NCBI GenBank assembly: GCA_964404765.1
Contig: CAYOLL010000035.1
Location: forward strand, 1 to 45,106
Direction of reading: 5' to 3'
DNA from: CAYOLL01 sp964404765 [NCBI: uncultured Gemmatimonadota bacterium]
GTDB taxonomy: Bacteria > 4572-55
Length of the DNA stretch: 45,106 bases
The notes below the pieces were generated by a model. That model searched no databases. It was not told the DNA's origin and saw only the letters and a list, made by a program, of their open reading frames with translations. Below are positions 1-8,734 of the stretch, one piece after another. How positions within the stretch are numbered: position 1 is the first letter of the stretch; every line of letters begins with the position of its first letter. The translations under genes and the position numbers were made by a program.

Positions 1-82
1 TGCGTCTTTAGCGTCAATTGCGACGTTTGCGTTAAGATTTGTGAACAATTCAGGTATCTTACCATAGTGATAAAACGACGAA

Positions 83-2959
83 TTAAAAATTCCAGCCAAA
101 AAAGAACTCGCGATATGTATCTTTGCTAATATTATTGAAATCGGTCCGGCGGGCAAAGTCCCAGCGCAAAACCATCGCCCCAAAAACATTAAGCCGCAGG
201 CCCAGACCAAAACTGCCTTTCATATCCCAATCTACTTTGTTGACCCAGCAGTTACCCACATCAAAAAAGATGGCGCCACGCAGCATAAAAAACTCCATGT
301 TGCCAAAGGGAAAGCTAAGGACAGCGTTATGCAGGATGGGGAAGCGCAATTCGTTATTCAGCAGTAGCAAATAGTTGCCGCTAATGCTGTTTCGGGGATA
401 GCCGCGCAGCGTCCAACTGCCGCCCATGTGGAAGATTTCCGGGTCTTTGCCGTCGCTATACCGCCCCATGAGGCGGGTGGCAATGGCTGAATTGGTAGAT
501 AAGCGAAAATATTTGCGCCAATCGCCCATTAATACATAGGAAGAGGCTCGCATCCGGGTCAAATCCGTCGTTAAACCGACAGTGGCATTAAAGCGCTGCC
601 CGTCAATCGGCCCGACCGGCTCCCATAGCGAAGTATCTTTCACATAGGAAATGTAGTTGGTGGCATAATAGCCCTCCTGCTCATCACGGACGCTGACATT
701 GTCATCAATAATCGACGTATAGTTTTCGCGATCAGAATATTTAAGCACGGTGCTGAAATCGAACCGTCGAAATTTAGAGATTGGATAACTGGCCAGACCC
801 GTGACGCCTACCATTCGTTCGTAAAACCGGTGGCCCGCCGCGTCATAATAATCACCGACAAAATGAAACCCACCGGCGCCCCAATTCAACCGGTGGGTCC
901 GATTGACATAAGTTGCGCCCAGGCTGAGATTGCGTAAAAAATCGCTGCGGCTTTTGGCCGAGTTGTTGATCGACATTAAAATAAAATGATCGCCCAACAT
1001 GTCGGACAGCGCCAAAACCATGCCGCCATTACCCACGGACGGATCGGGTTCATAGCCCACAGCGCCTTGGGCAACGTCCAGCGAAAAACGCGGCGTATAT
1101 TCGCTATATTTGATCGTCGATTTGTAATCAGCGATGGGTTTCGGCTGCCAGGAAGGTGAAAAAGCGACTTCTTCAATCGTCCGGGCAGTATCCACCGGAG
1201 CGGGCACTTTGACCGTATAAAGGCGGAGCCGGCTTTCGTTATATGCCGAAAAGATAAGGCGGCTGTTGTCGTTGGTCCAGACCGGATCAATCGCCGCAGT
1301 TAAAAAGTTGCTGATCCGCTGCGGCTCGTAAAAAACGATGCGGCTTGAATCGGCATCCGTCGTATCTGCAGACGTTTTTACATCTGCAACAAAAAGGTTA
1401 AAAACACCATTGCGATCTGATGAAAAAGCCAACCGTCGGCCATCGGACGACCACGCCGGAGCCATATCTTTGTAATGCCCAAAGGTGATTTGCCGAATGT
1501 CCCGACTCTCCAAATCCAGAGCAAACAAGTTGTAAGTGCCGGAGATGCCGTCTTCGACACGATCCGAGCTAAACACAATAGTCTTACCGTCCGGTGACCA
1601 GGCCGGCGTTTGATCGTCGTAAAAATCCAAGGTAATTTGTTCCAGGTGTCCGGTTTTAGCATCAACAATAAACAGGTCTGAATAACCTTCGCGGTCAATG
1701 CCGTTAAAAATGATACGCTGGCCGTCCGGTGACCAATTAGGCGAAGACAGGGTGATTAATTCATCAAAGGAAAAAGATTTTATACGCTGATTATCACGCA
1801 ATGCGTGGATATATAACTGGTCTTTTTCACCGGCTTTGGAAATAAATGCCAATTCTTTTTTGCGGTTGATATGAATGCGGCTGCGGAATTGGTGAAAAGA
1901 TTCGTAATCCTTGTTGCGTTCGCCTTTGACGATGGCTTTAACCTTGGCCTCACGCTGACGGGTATTGATCTGATAGATATTGGTATAGCCGGTTCGATTG
2001 GCCAAAAAGATAATGGTATCCACATCGGAGGCGCTGCCCGGTACAACGGCCGGCTTCATGTCGGCATAGCCGCGCATGGTCAGTTCCTCGGCGACATGAT
2101 CGACCACATCCGTGGTGGCAATAATCGGGAAATAACGCTTCTTGAGCCAATAAACCCACTTTTTGCTGACTTCGGTGTAGGGCTCGCCAAATGTAAACAT
2201 GGTCACTTCTTCAAAATTATCCGATTTCCACCAGTTCTTAAAAATCTGCAAAATTTTCTCTTCGCCATACGTCTCGGCAGTAAAATGTAAAAATAACTGG
2301 CCAAGCTTGTAAATATGAAAGCCCTGCATCCGCCACATGCTTGCTAAATCCAAAATTTGATCGTTGATGGCATAGTCGCGTATAATCATCTCGCCCTGAG
2401 CATCCCATTTTGCCGACCAATATTCGGCCAGACCTTCCACAAACCACAGCGGCGGCAGATTGAAGCGCATTTTATGATGATCGCTCAGCGAATGATTCAG
2501 TGTGGCCAGCATAAAAACGTGTACCAATTCATGCTGCACCAGATGTTTAAGATCATGATACGAGCCGTTGTGGTGAATCAGCACGCGGCCTTTGAGGAAT
2601 TCGGTAAAGCCGGCCACACCCTCGCTGACCGGGCCTGATGTAACGTTGGTTTGTTGAAAGTCGATATGTGAGCTGTAGACAATCAGCGGGGTCTTGTGTT
2701 TTGGATGATCTTTAAATTTCAGAGTCAGATCGGCATAGCTCTCTTCGCATAACTGGGCGGCAATGGTGGCCAGTTCCTTGGCCTCCTCATAATAAAAAAT
2801 CTCAAAATGCTCGGTCTCCATTGTCTTCCAGGAAAAGGCGGAATAATGCACTTTGTTCCGGCCAAAATAATAGGCCTGCGCCGGATTGACCAAAAGCTGC
2901 ATCACCAGACCGGCAAGGAATAGCAATAAACTAATACGAGATGCATGTGCAATTTTCAT
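83..2959 (-). CDS. Secreted metalloprotease-like / TolB-type beta-propeller / outer-membrane barrel fusion protein
   Basis: A 958-aa multidomain envelope protein. Residues 1-29 look like a signal peptide ending in NPAQA. Residues about 45-285 resemble a gluzincin-type peptidase, with HELVH at 143-147 and a downstream EGLAEY near 175-180 that could supply the third zinc ligand. A beta-propeller follows, with several WSPDG-type TolB/WD40-like repeats (PNWSPDGQR, PAWSPDGKT, PAWSSDGRR). The last roughly 330 residues look like a BamA/surface-antigen barrel and end in aromatic residues (FFFGWNF). I chose the ATG at 2959; the frame extends to a TTG at 2986, but that adds nine residues in front of a good signal peptide. 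Role inferred: an outer-membrane-anchored protein with a periplasmic or surface protease-like head. The substrate is unknown. It lies downstream of the terminator at 3090-3128 and so probably has its own promoter. Confidence 0.82.
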   Translation of the reverse strand: MKIAHASRISLLLFLAGLVMQLLVNPAQAYYFGRNKVHYSAFSWKTMETEHFEIFYYEEAKELATIAAQLCEESYADLTLKFKDHPKHKTPLIVYSSHIDFQQTNVTSGPVSEGVAGFTEFLKGRVLIHHNGSYHDLKHLVQHELVHVFMLATLNHSLSDHHKMRFNLPPLWFVEGLAEYWSAKWDAQGEMIIRDYAINDQILDLASMWRMQGFHIYKLGQLFLHFTAETYGEEKILQIFKNWWKSDNFEEVTMFTFGEPYTEVSKKWVYWLKKRYFPIIATTDVVDHVAEELTMRGYADMKPAVVPGSASDVDTIIFLANRTGYTNIYQINTRQREAKVKAIVKGERNKDYESFHQFRSRIHINRKKELAFISKAGEKDQLYIHALRDNQRIKSFSFDELITLSSPNWSPDGQRIIFNGIDREGYSDLFIVDAKTGHLEQITLDFYDDQTPAWSPDGKTIVFSSDRVEDGISGTYNLFALDLESRDIRQITFGHYKDMAPAWSSDGRRLAFSSDRNGVFNLFVADVKTSADTTDADSSRIVFYEPQRISNFLTAAIDPVWTNDNSRLIFSAYNESRLRLYTVKVPAPVDTARTIEEVAFSPSWQPKPIADYKSTIKYSEYTPRFSLDVAQGAVGYEPDPSVGNGGMVLALSDMLGDHFILMSINNSAKSRSDFLRNLSLGATYVNRTHRLNWGAGGFHFVGDYYDAAGHRFYERMVGVTGLASYPISKFRRFDFSTVLKYSDRENYTSIIDDNVSVRDEQEGYYATNYISYVKDTSLWEPVGPIDGQRFNATVGLTTDLTRMRASSYVLMGDWRKYFRLSTNSAIATRLMGRYSDGKDPEIFHMGGSWTLRGYPRNSISGNYLLLLNNELRFPILHNAVLSFPFGNMEFFMLRGAIFFDVGNCWVNKVDWDMKGSFGLGLRLNVFGAMVLRWDFARRTDFNNISKDTYREFFFGWNF

Positions 2960-3089
2960 GGATTTTCCAATTAAAAGGAGTAGCAAACTTCAGTTTGCGC
3001 GTAAGTCACGTAACAGCATCGGATAGTTTGGACTTATGCCAAAAGTTTCAAATTATCATTAAATCGTCATGCTGTCAACAGCAAAGGCG

Positions 3090-3128
3090 CAAAAATAAAA
3101 AACCTGTCGATCCGATTGGATGACAGGT
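3090..3128 (-). terminator. Rho-independent terminator downstream of the DinB-like gene
   Basis: Read on the minus strand, ACCTGTC and GACAGGT pair around a 13-base loop and are followed by TTTTTTATTTTT. It sits about 50 bases after the stop of the DinB-like gene and would separate the long upstream gene cluster from the metalloprotease gene. Confidence 0.7.
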
Positions 3129-3177
3129 GTAGCGCAAATAGCACGAAGATTTTATGGCTTGATGGGTTGCCTTCTCT

Positions 3178-3672
3178 TCAATCTTTGGCTCTAAAAACCC
3201 AGCCGGGTGCGGAATCTATCGTCTGCCGCAGGATCAGATTCAGTTGGCCGGCGTGATGCTGAACATGGCGCAGGTTGTACAAGTGCAACTCCCCGATGTT
3301 GAGCTTAACCGCTCCGAAGTTGTAAGGCTGACGGGCTTTTTCCGGGGTCAAAGCTTCGATAGCGCTGCAACACTTATGGCGGCCGTGCGCCAGATAAGCC
3401 AGCAATTCGGCTTTGGTATATGGTCGCTCCGGCAATACGCCGCTGGGATCCAACTCTTCCAGGCCGAACGGCGCGGGCGGCATAAAACCTTCCGGCGATT
3501 CCGCCAAATAATGGTCAAGCCAAAACAGGGTATGGTAAGCAACATACCAGAATTCCGGTCGCCGCGAGCGATCGCTCCAAACCGCATCGGGACAGGCCAG
3601 CATGGCCTTTTCGAGCGCATCGATAGCCGCACCAAACTGCCGCCAGATGATTTCCTTCCAGATCGTGTCCAT
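3178..3672 (-). CDS. DinB-fold (DUF664-like) protein
   Basis: A 164-aa protein with the spacing of the DinB/YfiT four-helix superfamily: an early helix with YHTLFWLDHYL and a late helix with HVQHHAGQLN, whose histidines form the usual His metal triad. Family members include thiol-dependent S-transferases, but many are uncharacterised, so the substrate cannot be named. The ATG at 3672 is preferred; an in-frame TTG at 3684 would add four residues. The gene follows the DUF4159 gene by about 50 bases on the same strand and precedes a terminator, so it is probably last in its transcription unit. Confidence 0.78.
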   Translation of the reverse strand: MDTIWKEIIWRQFGAAIDALEKAMLACPDAVWSDRSRRPEFWYVAYHTLFWLDHYLAESPEGFMPPAPFGLEELDPSGVLPERPYTKAELLAYLAHGRHKCCSAIEALTPEKARQPYNFGAVKLNIGELHLYNLRHVQHHAGQLNLILRQTIDSAPGWVFRAKD

Positions 3673-3723
3673 CTTATTTCCCAAAAGACACTCGCTTTTT
3701 CAAAAAAAAGTGGTGTCTGAAAT

Positions 3724-4428
3724 TCAATGCGATAACGCGTACAGCACAATATTAATGCCCATCCGCAAAGCAGCTTCATGCTTCTCAGGCGGGTCGTTAT
3801 GTACATCTAAGTCTTCCCAACCGTCGCCCAAATCGCACTGATAGGTGTAATAAACAATCAGACGTCCTTCGTGAAAGAGGCCCAGGCCCTGCGCCGGTTT
3901 GCCGTCATGCTCATGGATTTTGGGCAAGCCATTGGGAAAGTCAAACTGCTGATGGTAAATCTCATGATTAAACGGCAGTTCGACCAGGTCTTTATCCGGA
4001 AAAAGTCGCTTCATTTCCCGCCGAAACGACGGATCCATGCCGTAGTTGTCGTCGGCATGCAAAAAACCGCCGTGCGTCAAATGTAGCCGTAATTTTTCCA
4101 ATTCGGCGTCAGTAAACCGGATATTGCCGTGTCCGTTCATATAGAGATACGGGTAGGCAAAAAAATCCGGGTCGGTAGCCGCCACGCGGGCCTCTCGGTC
4201 GGCGGCAATCATATTGGTGCGTTTGCGCAACTCGCTCAACAGATTGGGCAGCGAAGAAGGGTTGCTGTACCAATCGCCGCCGCCGCCGTACTTAAGCCGG
4301 GCAATGGTAAACTTTGTGCGATCAATCGGCTGCGCCGGCTGGCCAGGCAGTACGGGCTGTTGTGAATTGGCTATCATTGCCAATTGCATAACAAAGGCAA
4401 TGCTTAACAAGGCTAAAAATTTTCGCAT
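3724..4428 (-). CDS. DUF4159 domain-containing exported protein
   Basis: A 234-aa protein with a signal peptide (about 1-22) followed by a DUF4159 domain. The recognisable pattern is KYGGGGDWYSNPSSLPNLL, then DPDFFAYPYLYMNGHGNI, the GGFLHADDNYG segment and a C-terminal INIVLYALSH. The fold is thought to resemble glutamine-amidotransferase-like domains, and no reaction is assigned. AGGAG lies upstream of the ATG at 4428. In many Bacteroidota and Planctomycetes, DUF4159 genes sit with BatA/vWA and MoxR genes. Here it follows the MacB permeases instead, while a BatA-type gene lies some 33 kb away at 37123-39246. Confidence 0.82.
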   Translation of the reverse strand: MRKFLALLSIAFVMQLAMIANSQQPVLPGQPAQPIDRTKFTIARLKYGGGGDWYSNPSSLPNLLSELRKRTNMIAADREARVAATDPDFFAYPYLYMNGHGNIRFTDAELEKLRLHLTHGGFLHADDNYGMDPSFRREMKRLFPDKDLVELPFNHEIYHQQFDFPNGLPKIHEHDGKPAQGLGLFHEGRLIVYYTYQCDLGDGWEDLDVHNDPPEKHEAALRMGINIVLYALSH

Positions 4429-4473
4429 CTTAATAGTTTGCTCCTCTATTCTAAATTTCTTTGGGTTTTGAGA

Positions 4474-5706
4474 CTATTCATACCGCAAAGATTCGATTGG
4501 GTCTAACTTCGCGGCCCGATACGCCGGATAAAATCCCGAAACAATTCCAACGCCCGCCGAAACGGTCACACCCAGCAAAACGATCCAAACCGGCACCGTA
4601 TAATCTATAAAAGTTACCGCCATCGAAGCCAACATGCCGATGCCGACGCCGGTTAAAATGCCAATAATTCCGCCGATGACGCTGAGAATAACGGCTTCGA
4701 CCAGAAATTGCAGCAAAATATCGCTATTGCGTGCGCCGACAGCCTTTCTTATGCCGATTTCGCGCGTTCGTTCCGTTACCGATACCAGCATAATGTTCAT
4801 AATACCGATACTGCCGACCAGCAGCGACAGCGCCGTAACGCCGATCACCGCCATAAAAGCGCCGCCGGTAATCTTTTCAAAAGTCTTCAGGATTAGATCA
4901 TTTTTGATGACGTAAAAATTGTCTGGCTCGTCAAAGCGCAGCTTGTGACGCAGACGCATAACCTGCCGCACTTCTTCCATGGCAATGTCCATTTTCTCGA
5001 AAGCGACGGGTTCAACAGCCGTAATGATGGAGCGGTGACGGCCAAAATGCTTCTCGAACGTCGTCACCGGAATGTTGATGAAGATATCCGGATTTCGACC
5101 CAGCATCTCGCCTTTTTCCTGCAGAACGCCGATAACCTGGAATTTAAGGCCACCCATGGTTACGCGCTTGCCGATCGGCTCTTCATGCGGAAAAAGGTCA
5201 TCCGCAACATCCGCGCCAAGTACGCAGACCATGCGCCGCCGTTCCACGTCTTCGTGGCTGAGGAAGCGGCCGCGGGCGATGTAATAGCCTTCCACTTCCT
5301 GATATTCCGGCACAGTGCCGCAAATGTCGCTACGCCGTTGATTTTCAAAATATGCCACGTTGAAAGCGTAGATATATTCGGTCGGCACGACTTTACCGAC
5401 ATTGGGGCAGAGTTCGGTTACGGCTGCGCAATCTTCCAGGGTGATTCGTGGTCGCGATTTGCGCTCGCGGATGCCGATGCCGATGCGTAAGCCGCCGTCA
5501 TAGCGCCTTAGCTGAAAAAAATTCAGCCCCAGCGTTTCCACTTGGCTTGCAAAATTTTTGTTGATGCCTTCGGTCAGCGTGGTGATGGCAATGGTTGCCG
5601 CCACGCCGATGACAATACCCAGCGTGGTCAGCAAGGCGCGGAGTTTGTTGGCGCTTAGAGCCTGCAACGCCATCATGATGTTTTCGTAAATTTCAGATAG
5701 GTTCAT
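4474..5706 (-). CDS. MacB/FtsX-family ABC transporter permease (tandem copy B)
   Basis: A 410-aa permease with the MacB layout: TM1 about residues 25-45 (TTLGIVIGVAATIAITTL), a periplasmic MacB_PCD domain about 50-275, and three C-terminal TMs with the FtsX core. The segment GIMNIMLVSVTERTREIGIRKA couples to the ATPase, and the C-terminus ends LDPIESLRYE. It lacks an N-terminal ATPase, so it must use a separate nucleotide-binding subunit; the ATPase at 10816-11520 is the obvious candidate. It is a close paralogue of the gene at 5767-6996, with a 60-base gap and no obvious promoter. Together with the MacA- and TolC-like genes this suggests export of a small molecule, peptide or lipoprotein, but the cargo is unknown. 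Confidence 0.92.
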   Translation of the reverse strand: MNLSEIYENIMMALQALSANKLRALLTTLGIVIGVAATIAITTLTEGINKNFASQVETLGLNFFQLRRYDGGLRIGIGIRERKSRPRITLEDCAAVTELCPNVGKVVPTEYIYAFNVAYFENQRRSDICGTVPEYQEVEGYYIARGRFLSHEDVERRRMVCVLGADVADDLFPHEEPIGKRVTMGGLKFQVIGVLQEKGEMLGRNPDIFINIPVTTFEKHFGRHRSIITAVEPVAFEKMDIAMEEVRQVMRLRHKLRFDEPDNFYVIKNDLILKTFEKITGGAFMAVIGVTALSLLVGSIGIMNIMLVSVTERTREIGIRKAVGARNSDILLQFLVEAVILSVIGGIIGILTGVGIGMLASMAVTFIDYTVPVWIVLLGVTVSAGVGIVSGFYPAYRAAKLDPIESLRYE

Positions 5707-5766
5707 AAGCAGACCTGATCTGATTCTAAATTATTCCGGCTAACGGATTCCATGATGCGCTAAAAA

Positions 5767-6996
5767 TTATTCGTACCGTAAGGATTCGATCGGATCTAAT
5801 TTCGCAGCCCGGTAGGCCGGATAAAATCCCGAAACGATGCCAACGCCCGCCGAAACGGTCACGCCCAACAGAACGACCCAAACCGGTACCGTATAGTCAA
5901 TAAAAGTTGCCGCGGTCGAGGCCAGCATACCTATACCAATACCGGTCAAAATGCCGATAATCCCGCCGATAACGCTGAGAATGACGGCTTCGACCAAAAA
6001 TTGCAGCAGAATGTCGCTATTGCGCGCGCCGATAGCCTTGCGTATGCCTATCTCACGCGTCCGTTCCGTCACCGATACCAGCATGATGTTCATAATGCCG
6101 ATACTACCGACCAGCAACGACAGCGCCGTGACGCCGATCACCGCCATAAAAGCGCCGCCTGTAATTTTTTCAAAAGTCTTCAGGATTTGATCGTTTTTGC
6201 CGACATAAAAATCCTCCGACTCGTCAAAACGCAGCTTGTGGCGTTGGCGCATGACCTGGCGTACCTCTTCCAGGGCAATATCCATTTTCTCGAAAGCGAT
6301 GGGTTCGATGGACGTATTGATGGAGCGATGACGGCCAAAATGTTTTTCAAACGTCGTTACCGGAATATTGATAAAGATGTCCGGATTTTGCCCCAACATT
6401 TCGCCTTTTTCCTGCAGAACACCGATGACCTGAAACTTAAGGCCGCCCATGGTCACCCGCTTGCCGATCGGTTCTTCATGCGGGAAGAGATCATCCACTA
6501 CGTCGGAACCGAGCACGCAGACCATGCGCCGCCGCTCCACATCGTCATGGCTGATAAAGCGCCCGCGGGCGATGTAATAGCCTTCCACTTCCTGATATTC
6601 CGGCACGGTGCCGCAGATGTCGCTGCGCCGTTCATATTCAAGATAGGTGACATTGAAAGCAAAGATGTATTCGGTCGGCACGACTTTGCCGACATTCGGG
6701 CAGAGTTCGGTCACGGCCGCGCAGTCTTCGAGCGTGATCCGCGGCCGCGGTTTGCGCTCGCGGATGCCGATGGTGAAACCGCCGGGATCATCTCTGAGAA
6801 GCTGAAAAAAGTTCAGCCCCATTGTCTCCACCTGATTGGTAAAATTCTTGTTCATGCCCTCGGTCAGCGTGGTGATGGCAATGGTCGCCGCCACACCGAT
6901 GACGATACCCAGCGTGGTCAACAGGGCGCGCAGTTTGTTGGCGCTCAGTGCCTGCAGCGCCATCATGATATTTTCGTAGATTTCGGATAAGTTCAT
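5767..6996 (-). CDS. MacB/FtsX-family ABC transporter permease (tandem copy A)
   Basis: A 409-aa four-TM permease, almost collinear with copy B. The first 46 residues are identical. The central periplasmic domain has scattered substitutions, and the C-terminal FtsX core is nearly unchanged, differing by a few conservative changes such as KAI for KAV. The strongest divergence is around residues 65-80 and 225-260 of the periplasmic domain, the part expected to contact the adaptor or cargo. This fits a recent tandem duplication with local divergence. The start region abuts the left arm of the 32-bp inverted repeat (7003-7034), so that element lies just upstream of this start codon. Confidence 0.92.
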   Translation of the reverse strand: MNLSEIYENIMMALQALSANKLRALLTTLGIVIGVAATIAITTLTEGMNKNFTNQVETMGLNFFQLLRDDPGGFTIGIRERKPRPRITLEDCAAVTELCPNVGKVVPTEYIFAFNVTYLEYERRSDICGTVPEYQEVEGYYIARGRFISHDDVERRRMVCVLGSDVVDDLFPHEEPIGKRVTMGGLKFQVIGVLQEKGEMLGQNPDIFINIPVTTFEKHFGRHRSINTSIEPIAFEKMDIALEEVRQVMRQRHKLRFDESEDFYVGKNDQILKTFEKITGGAFMAVIGVTALSLLVGSIGIMNIMLVSVTERTREIGIRKAIGARNSDILLQFLVEAVILSVIGGIIGILTGIGIGMLASTAATFIDYTVPVWVVLLGVTVSAGVGIVSGFYPAYRAAKLDPIESLRYE

Positions 6997-7002
6997 AAGA
7001 TA

Positions 7003-7480
7003 AGTGATCTAAAGTTATAGGTGATCTAAAGTTAGAAGTTATTAGTTATTAGTTAGTTAGGCGTGTTCCTTGTTCCTTTGCAAAGCTGTTCTTGCCGATC
7101 GAGGTAGAAATTGCCAATAATTGGCTACATTCGTCACACACGGATTTCAGGTCATTATCCGAAACCCAAGACATTTTCTTGATAACCTCAAGCCAATATT
7201 GGGTTTCGCTAGCTTCACTTTCACAGATTTTTATTTTGCTGATGAAATCGGCGCGGCTTCGTGCCCGATTTGCTTCACGGTAATTTGCGCCGATGGATGT
7301 GCCGGACTTTGCAAGCTGTTGACGCACTACGTTGGCTTCCGGCAATTTTGGCAATCGAGCCGATAGGCGAATAACACTCACGGCAAACTGCCGCGTCCGT
7401 TTCTCTAACTCTTTAGCAAATGCTTTATTATCCATTCAACTTAGTTTATAACTTTAGATCACCTATAATTTTAGATCACT
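7003..7480. repeat. 32-bp inverted repeat enclosing the four-helix-bundle gene
   Basis: The left arm is 7003-7034 and the right arm 7449-7480. The reverse complement of the right arm matches the left at 31 of 32 positions, the difference being at 7014. Each arm holds two copies of GTGATCTAAAGTTA, one copy carrying the mismatch in the right arm, separated by TAG. The right arm contains the TGA stop of the permease gene at 7476-8717. In a minus-strand transcript the arms could pair and loop out the whole 7049-7435 gene. The segment has the look of an inserted unit, and its architecture resembles 23S rRNA intervening sequences, which also encode four-helix-bundle proteins between pairing ends. 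No target-site duplication was evident. Confidence 0.85.
7049..7435 (-). CDS. Four-helix-bundle protein (23S rRNA intervening-sequence protein family)
   Basis: A 128-aa protein with the clear signature of the TIGR02436/IVP family: RQFAVSVIRLSARLP, then QQLAKSGTSIGANYREA, ARSRADFISKIKICESEA and ETQYWLEVI. The length is usual for the family. Members were first seen inside intervening sequences of 23S rRNA genes and are structurally related to the Avd accessory protein of diversity-generating retroelements; their biochemical role is unsettled. The last residues (KEQGTRLTN) read through a low-complexity TTAGTTAT-type tract that runs up to the left repeat arm. It splits the permease series, between the first permease and the tandem pair, and is enclosed by inverted repeats, so it is probably an acquired insert. 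Confidence 0.9.
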   Translation of the reverse strand: MDNKAFAKELEKRTRQFAVSVIRLSARLPKLPEANVVRQQLAKSGTSIGANYREANRARSRADFISKIKICESEASETQYWLEVIKKMSWVSDNDLKSVCDECSQLLAISTSIGKNSFAKEQGTRLTN

Positions 7481-8717
7481 CATAACGCAGCGCTTCAATT
7501 GGATCCAATCGCGACGCTTTATACGCAGGCACGACACCAAAAACAACCCCGATCACGCAGGGAATGACCACCCCGACAATATATGTCCAAAGCGGTACCG
7601 CCGCCGGCAAGGGCGTCGTCGCCCGGACCACCATGGCAATGATCACGCCAAGACCCAGGCCAATGGCGCCGCCGATCAGACAGAGCATAACGGCTTCGAC
7701 CAGGAATTGCCACAGAATGTTACTTCGTCGAGCGCCTAATGCCTTGCGAGTGCCAATTTCCCGCGTCCGCTCTTTAACCGAAACGAACATAATGTTCATA
7801 ATGCCAATACCGCCTACGATCAAGGAAATTGTGGCAACGCCGATCATCACCAAATACGCGACGGCTGTCGTTTTCTGATAAATACCAACCAGACCCTCTT
7901 CAGTTGCGATTGTAAAATTGTTTGACTGGTCAAAAGACAGGTGGCGAACCCGTCGAAAATATGAGGTGATCTCGTCTTTAGCCTGTTCCAACCGGCCTTC
8001 TTTTGCTTTGATAGATAGTTCGACAGAGCGGCGGAAACCGTAAATCTTTAAAAAAGTCTTGACCGGAATCGCTACAAAAATGTCGCGTGATTGACCGAAA
8101 AATGTGCCTTGCTGCTCGGCCACGCCGATCACTTTCATTTTCCAGGCTCCTAGTTTAACCGTCTTACCAACCGGATTTTCATTGGGAAAAAGCTCTTTGT
8201 AGATGTCATAACCCAGCACGCAAACGAGCCGGCCATGCATGTTGTCGGCGGGCGACAGGAAGCGGCCCATCTCCATATCCATGCTTTTCATATATTGTTG
8301 ATAAGCGTCGGTGCCCCAAACCATCATCGGCGAAGAGGTCAATTCTTCATGCTTGGCGCGTTTAAATGTTCGTGCGGTGGGTGATATATAACTCACTGAC
8401 GGGCAGGCATCCAGCAAGCCTTTATAGTCCTCCAGTGTGATGTCCGGCCGTTTTTGCATCTCCAGGAATTGTTCACGGCTGGTAATAATCGGATCGTCTT
8501 TTTGGAGAACAAAAACATCGCTGCCCATGTCCAACAACTCGTTGATAAACAACTGGTTCATACCATTAATGATAGAGACAATCGCGATAACAGCCATGAC
8601 GCCGATGATAATACCCAACGTCGTCAAAATTGAACGCAGCTTGTTGGCAAAGATAGCCGAAAAAGCCATCTGCACATCTTCAAAAATTTGGAGAATACGC
8701 ATATTTACCGCTTTCAT
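7476..8717 (-). CDS. MacB/FtsX-family ABC transporter permease (divergent third copy)
   Basis: A 413-aa permease with the same four-TM plan as the tandem pair but clearly diverged. TM1 is LTTLGIIIGVMAVIAIVSI, the coupling region is NIMFVSVKERTREIGTRKA, and the C-terminus is LDPIEALRYE. It encodes no ATPase. The ATG at 8717 is the longest start; an in-frame ATG at 8702 (MRILQIF) aligns better with the first residues of the paralogues and may be the true start. No strong Shine-Dalgarno sequence precedes either. It begins 17 bases after the second Rpn-like gene, and its TGA lies inside the right arm of the inverted repeat. Confidence 0.92.
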   Translation of the reverse strand: MKAVNMRILQIFEDVQMAFSAIFANKLRSILTTLGIIIGVMAVIAIVSIINGMNQLFINELLDMGSDVFVLQKDDPIITSREQFLEMQKRPDITLEDYKGLLDACPSVSYISPTARTFKRAKHEELTSSPMMVWGTDAYQQYMKSMDMEMGRFLSPADNMHGRLVCVLGYDIYKELFPNENPVGKTVKLGAWKMKVIGVAEQQGTFFGQSRDIFVAIPVKTFLKIYGFRRSVELSIKAKEGRLEQAKDEITSYFRRVRHLSFDQSNNFTIATEEGLVGIYQKTTAVAYLVMIGVATISLIVGGIGIMNIMFVSVKERTREIGTRKALGARRSNILWQFLVEAVMLCLIGGAIGLGLGVIIAMVVRATTPLPAAVPLWTYIVGVVIPCVIGVVFGVVPAYKASRLDPIEALRYE

Positions 8718-8734
8718 TCGTTAGTTTTGCGTCG

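Noticed and set aside
3690-3720. Possible hairpin AGACAC/GTGTCT between the DUF4159 and DinB-like genes
   Set aside because: The T-rich part is in the loop rather than after the stem, so it does not fit a terminator.
6001-6990. A 329-codon plus-strand open frame opposite the permease gene
   Set aside because: It is a mirror of a well-supported minus-strand gene, with His/Asp-rich composition and no domain or ribosome binding site.
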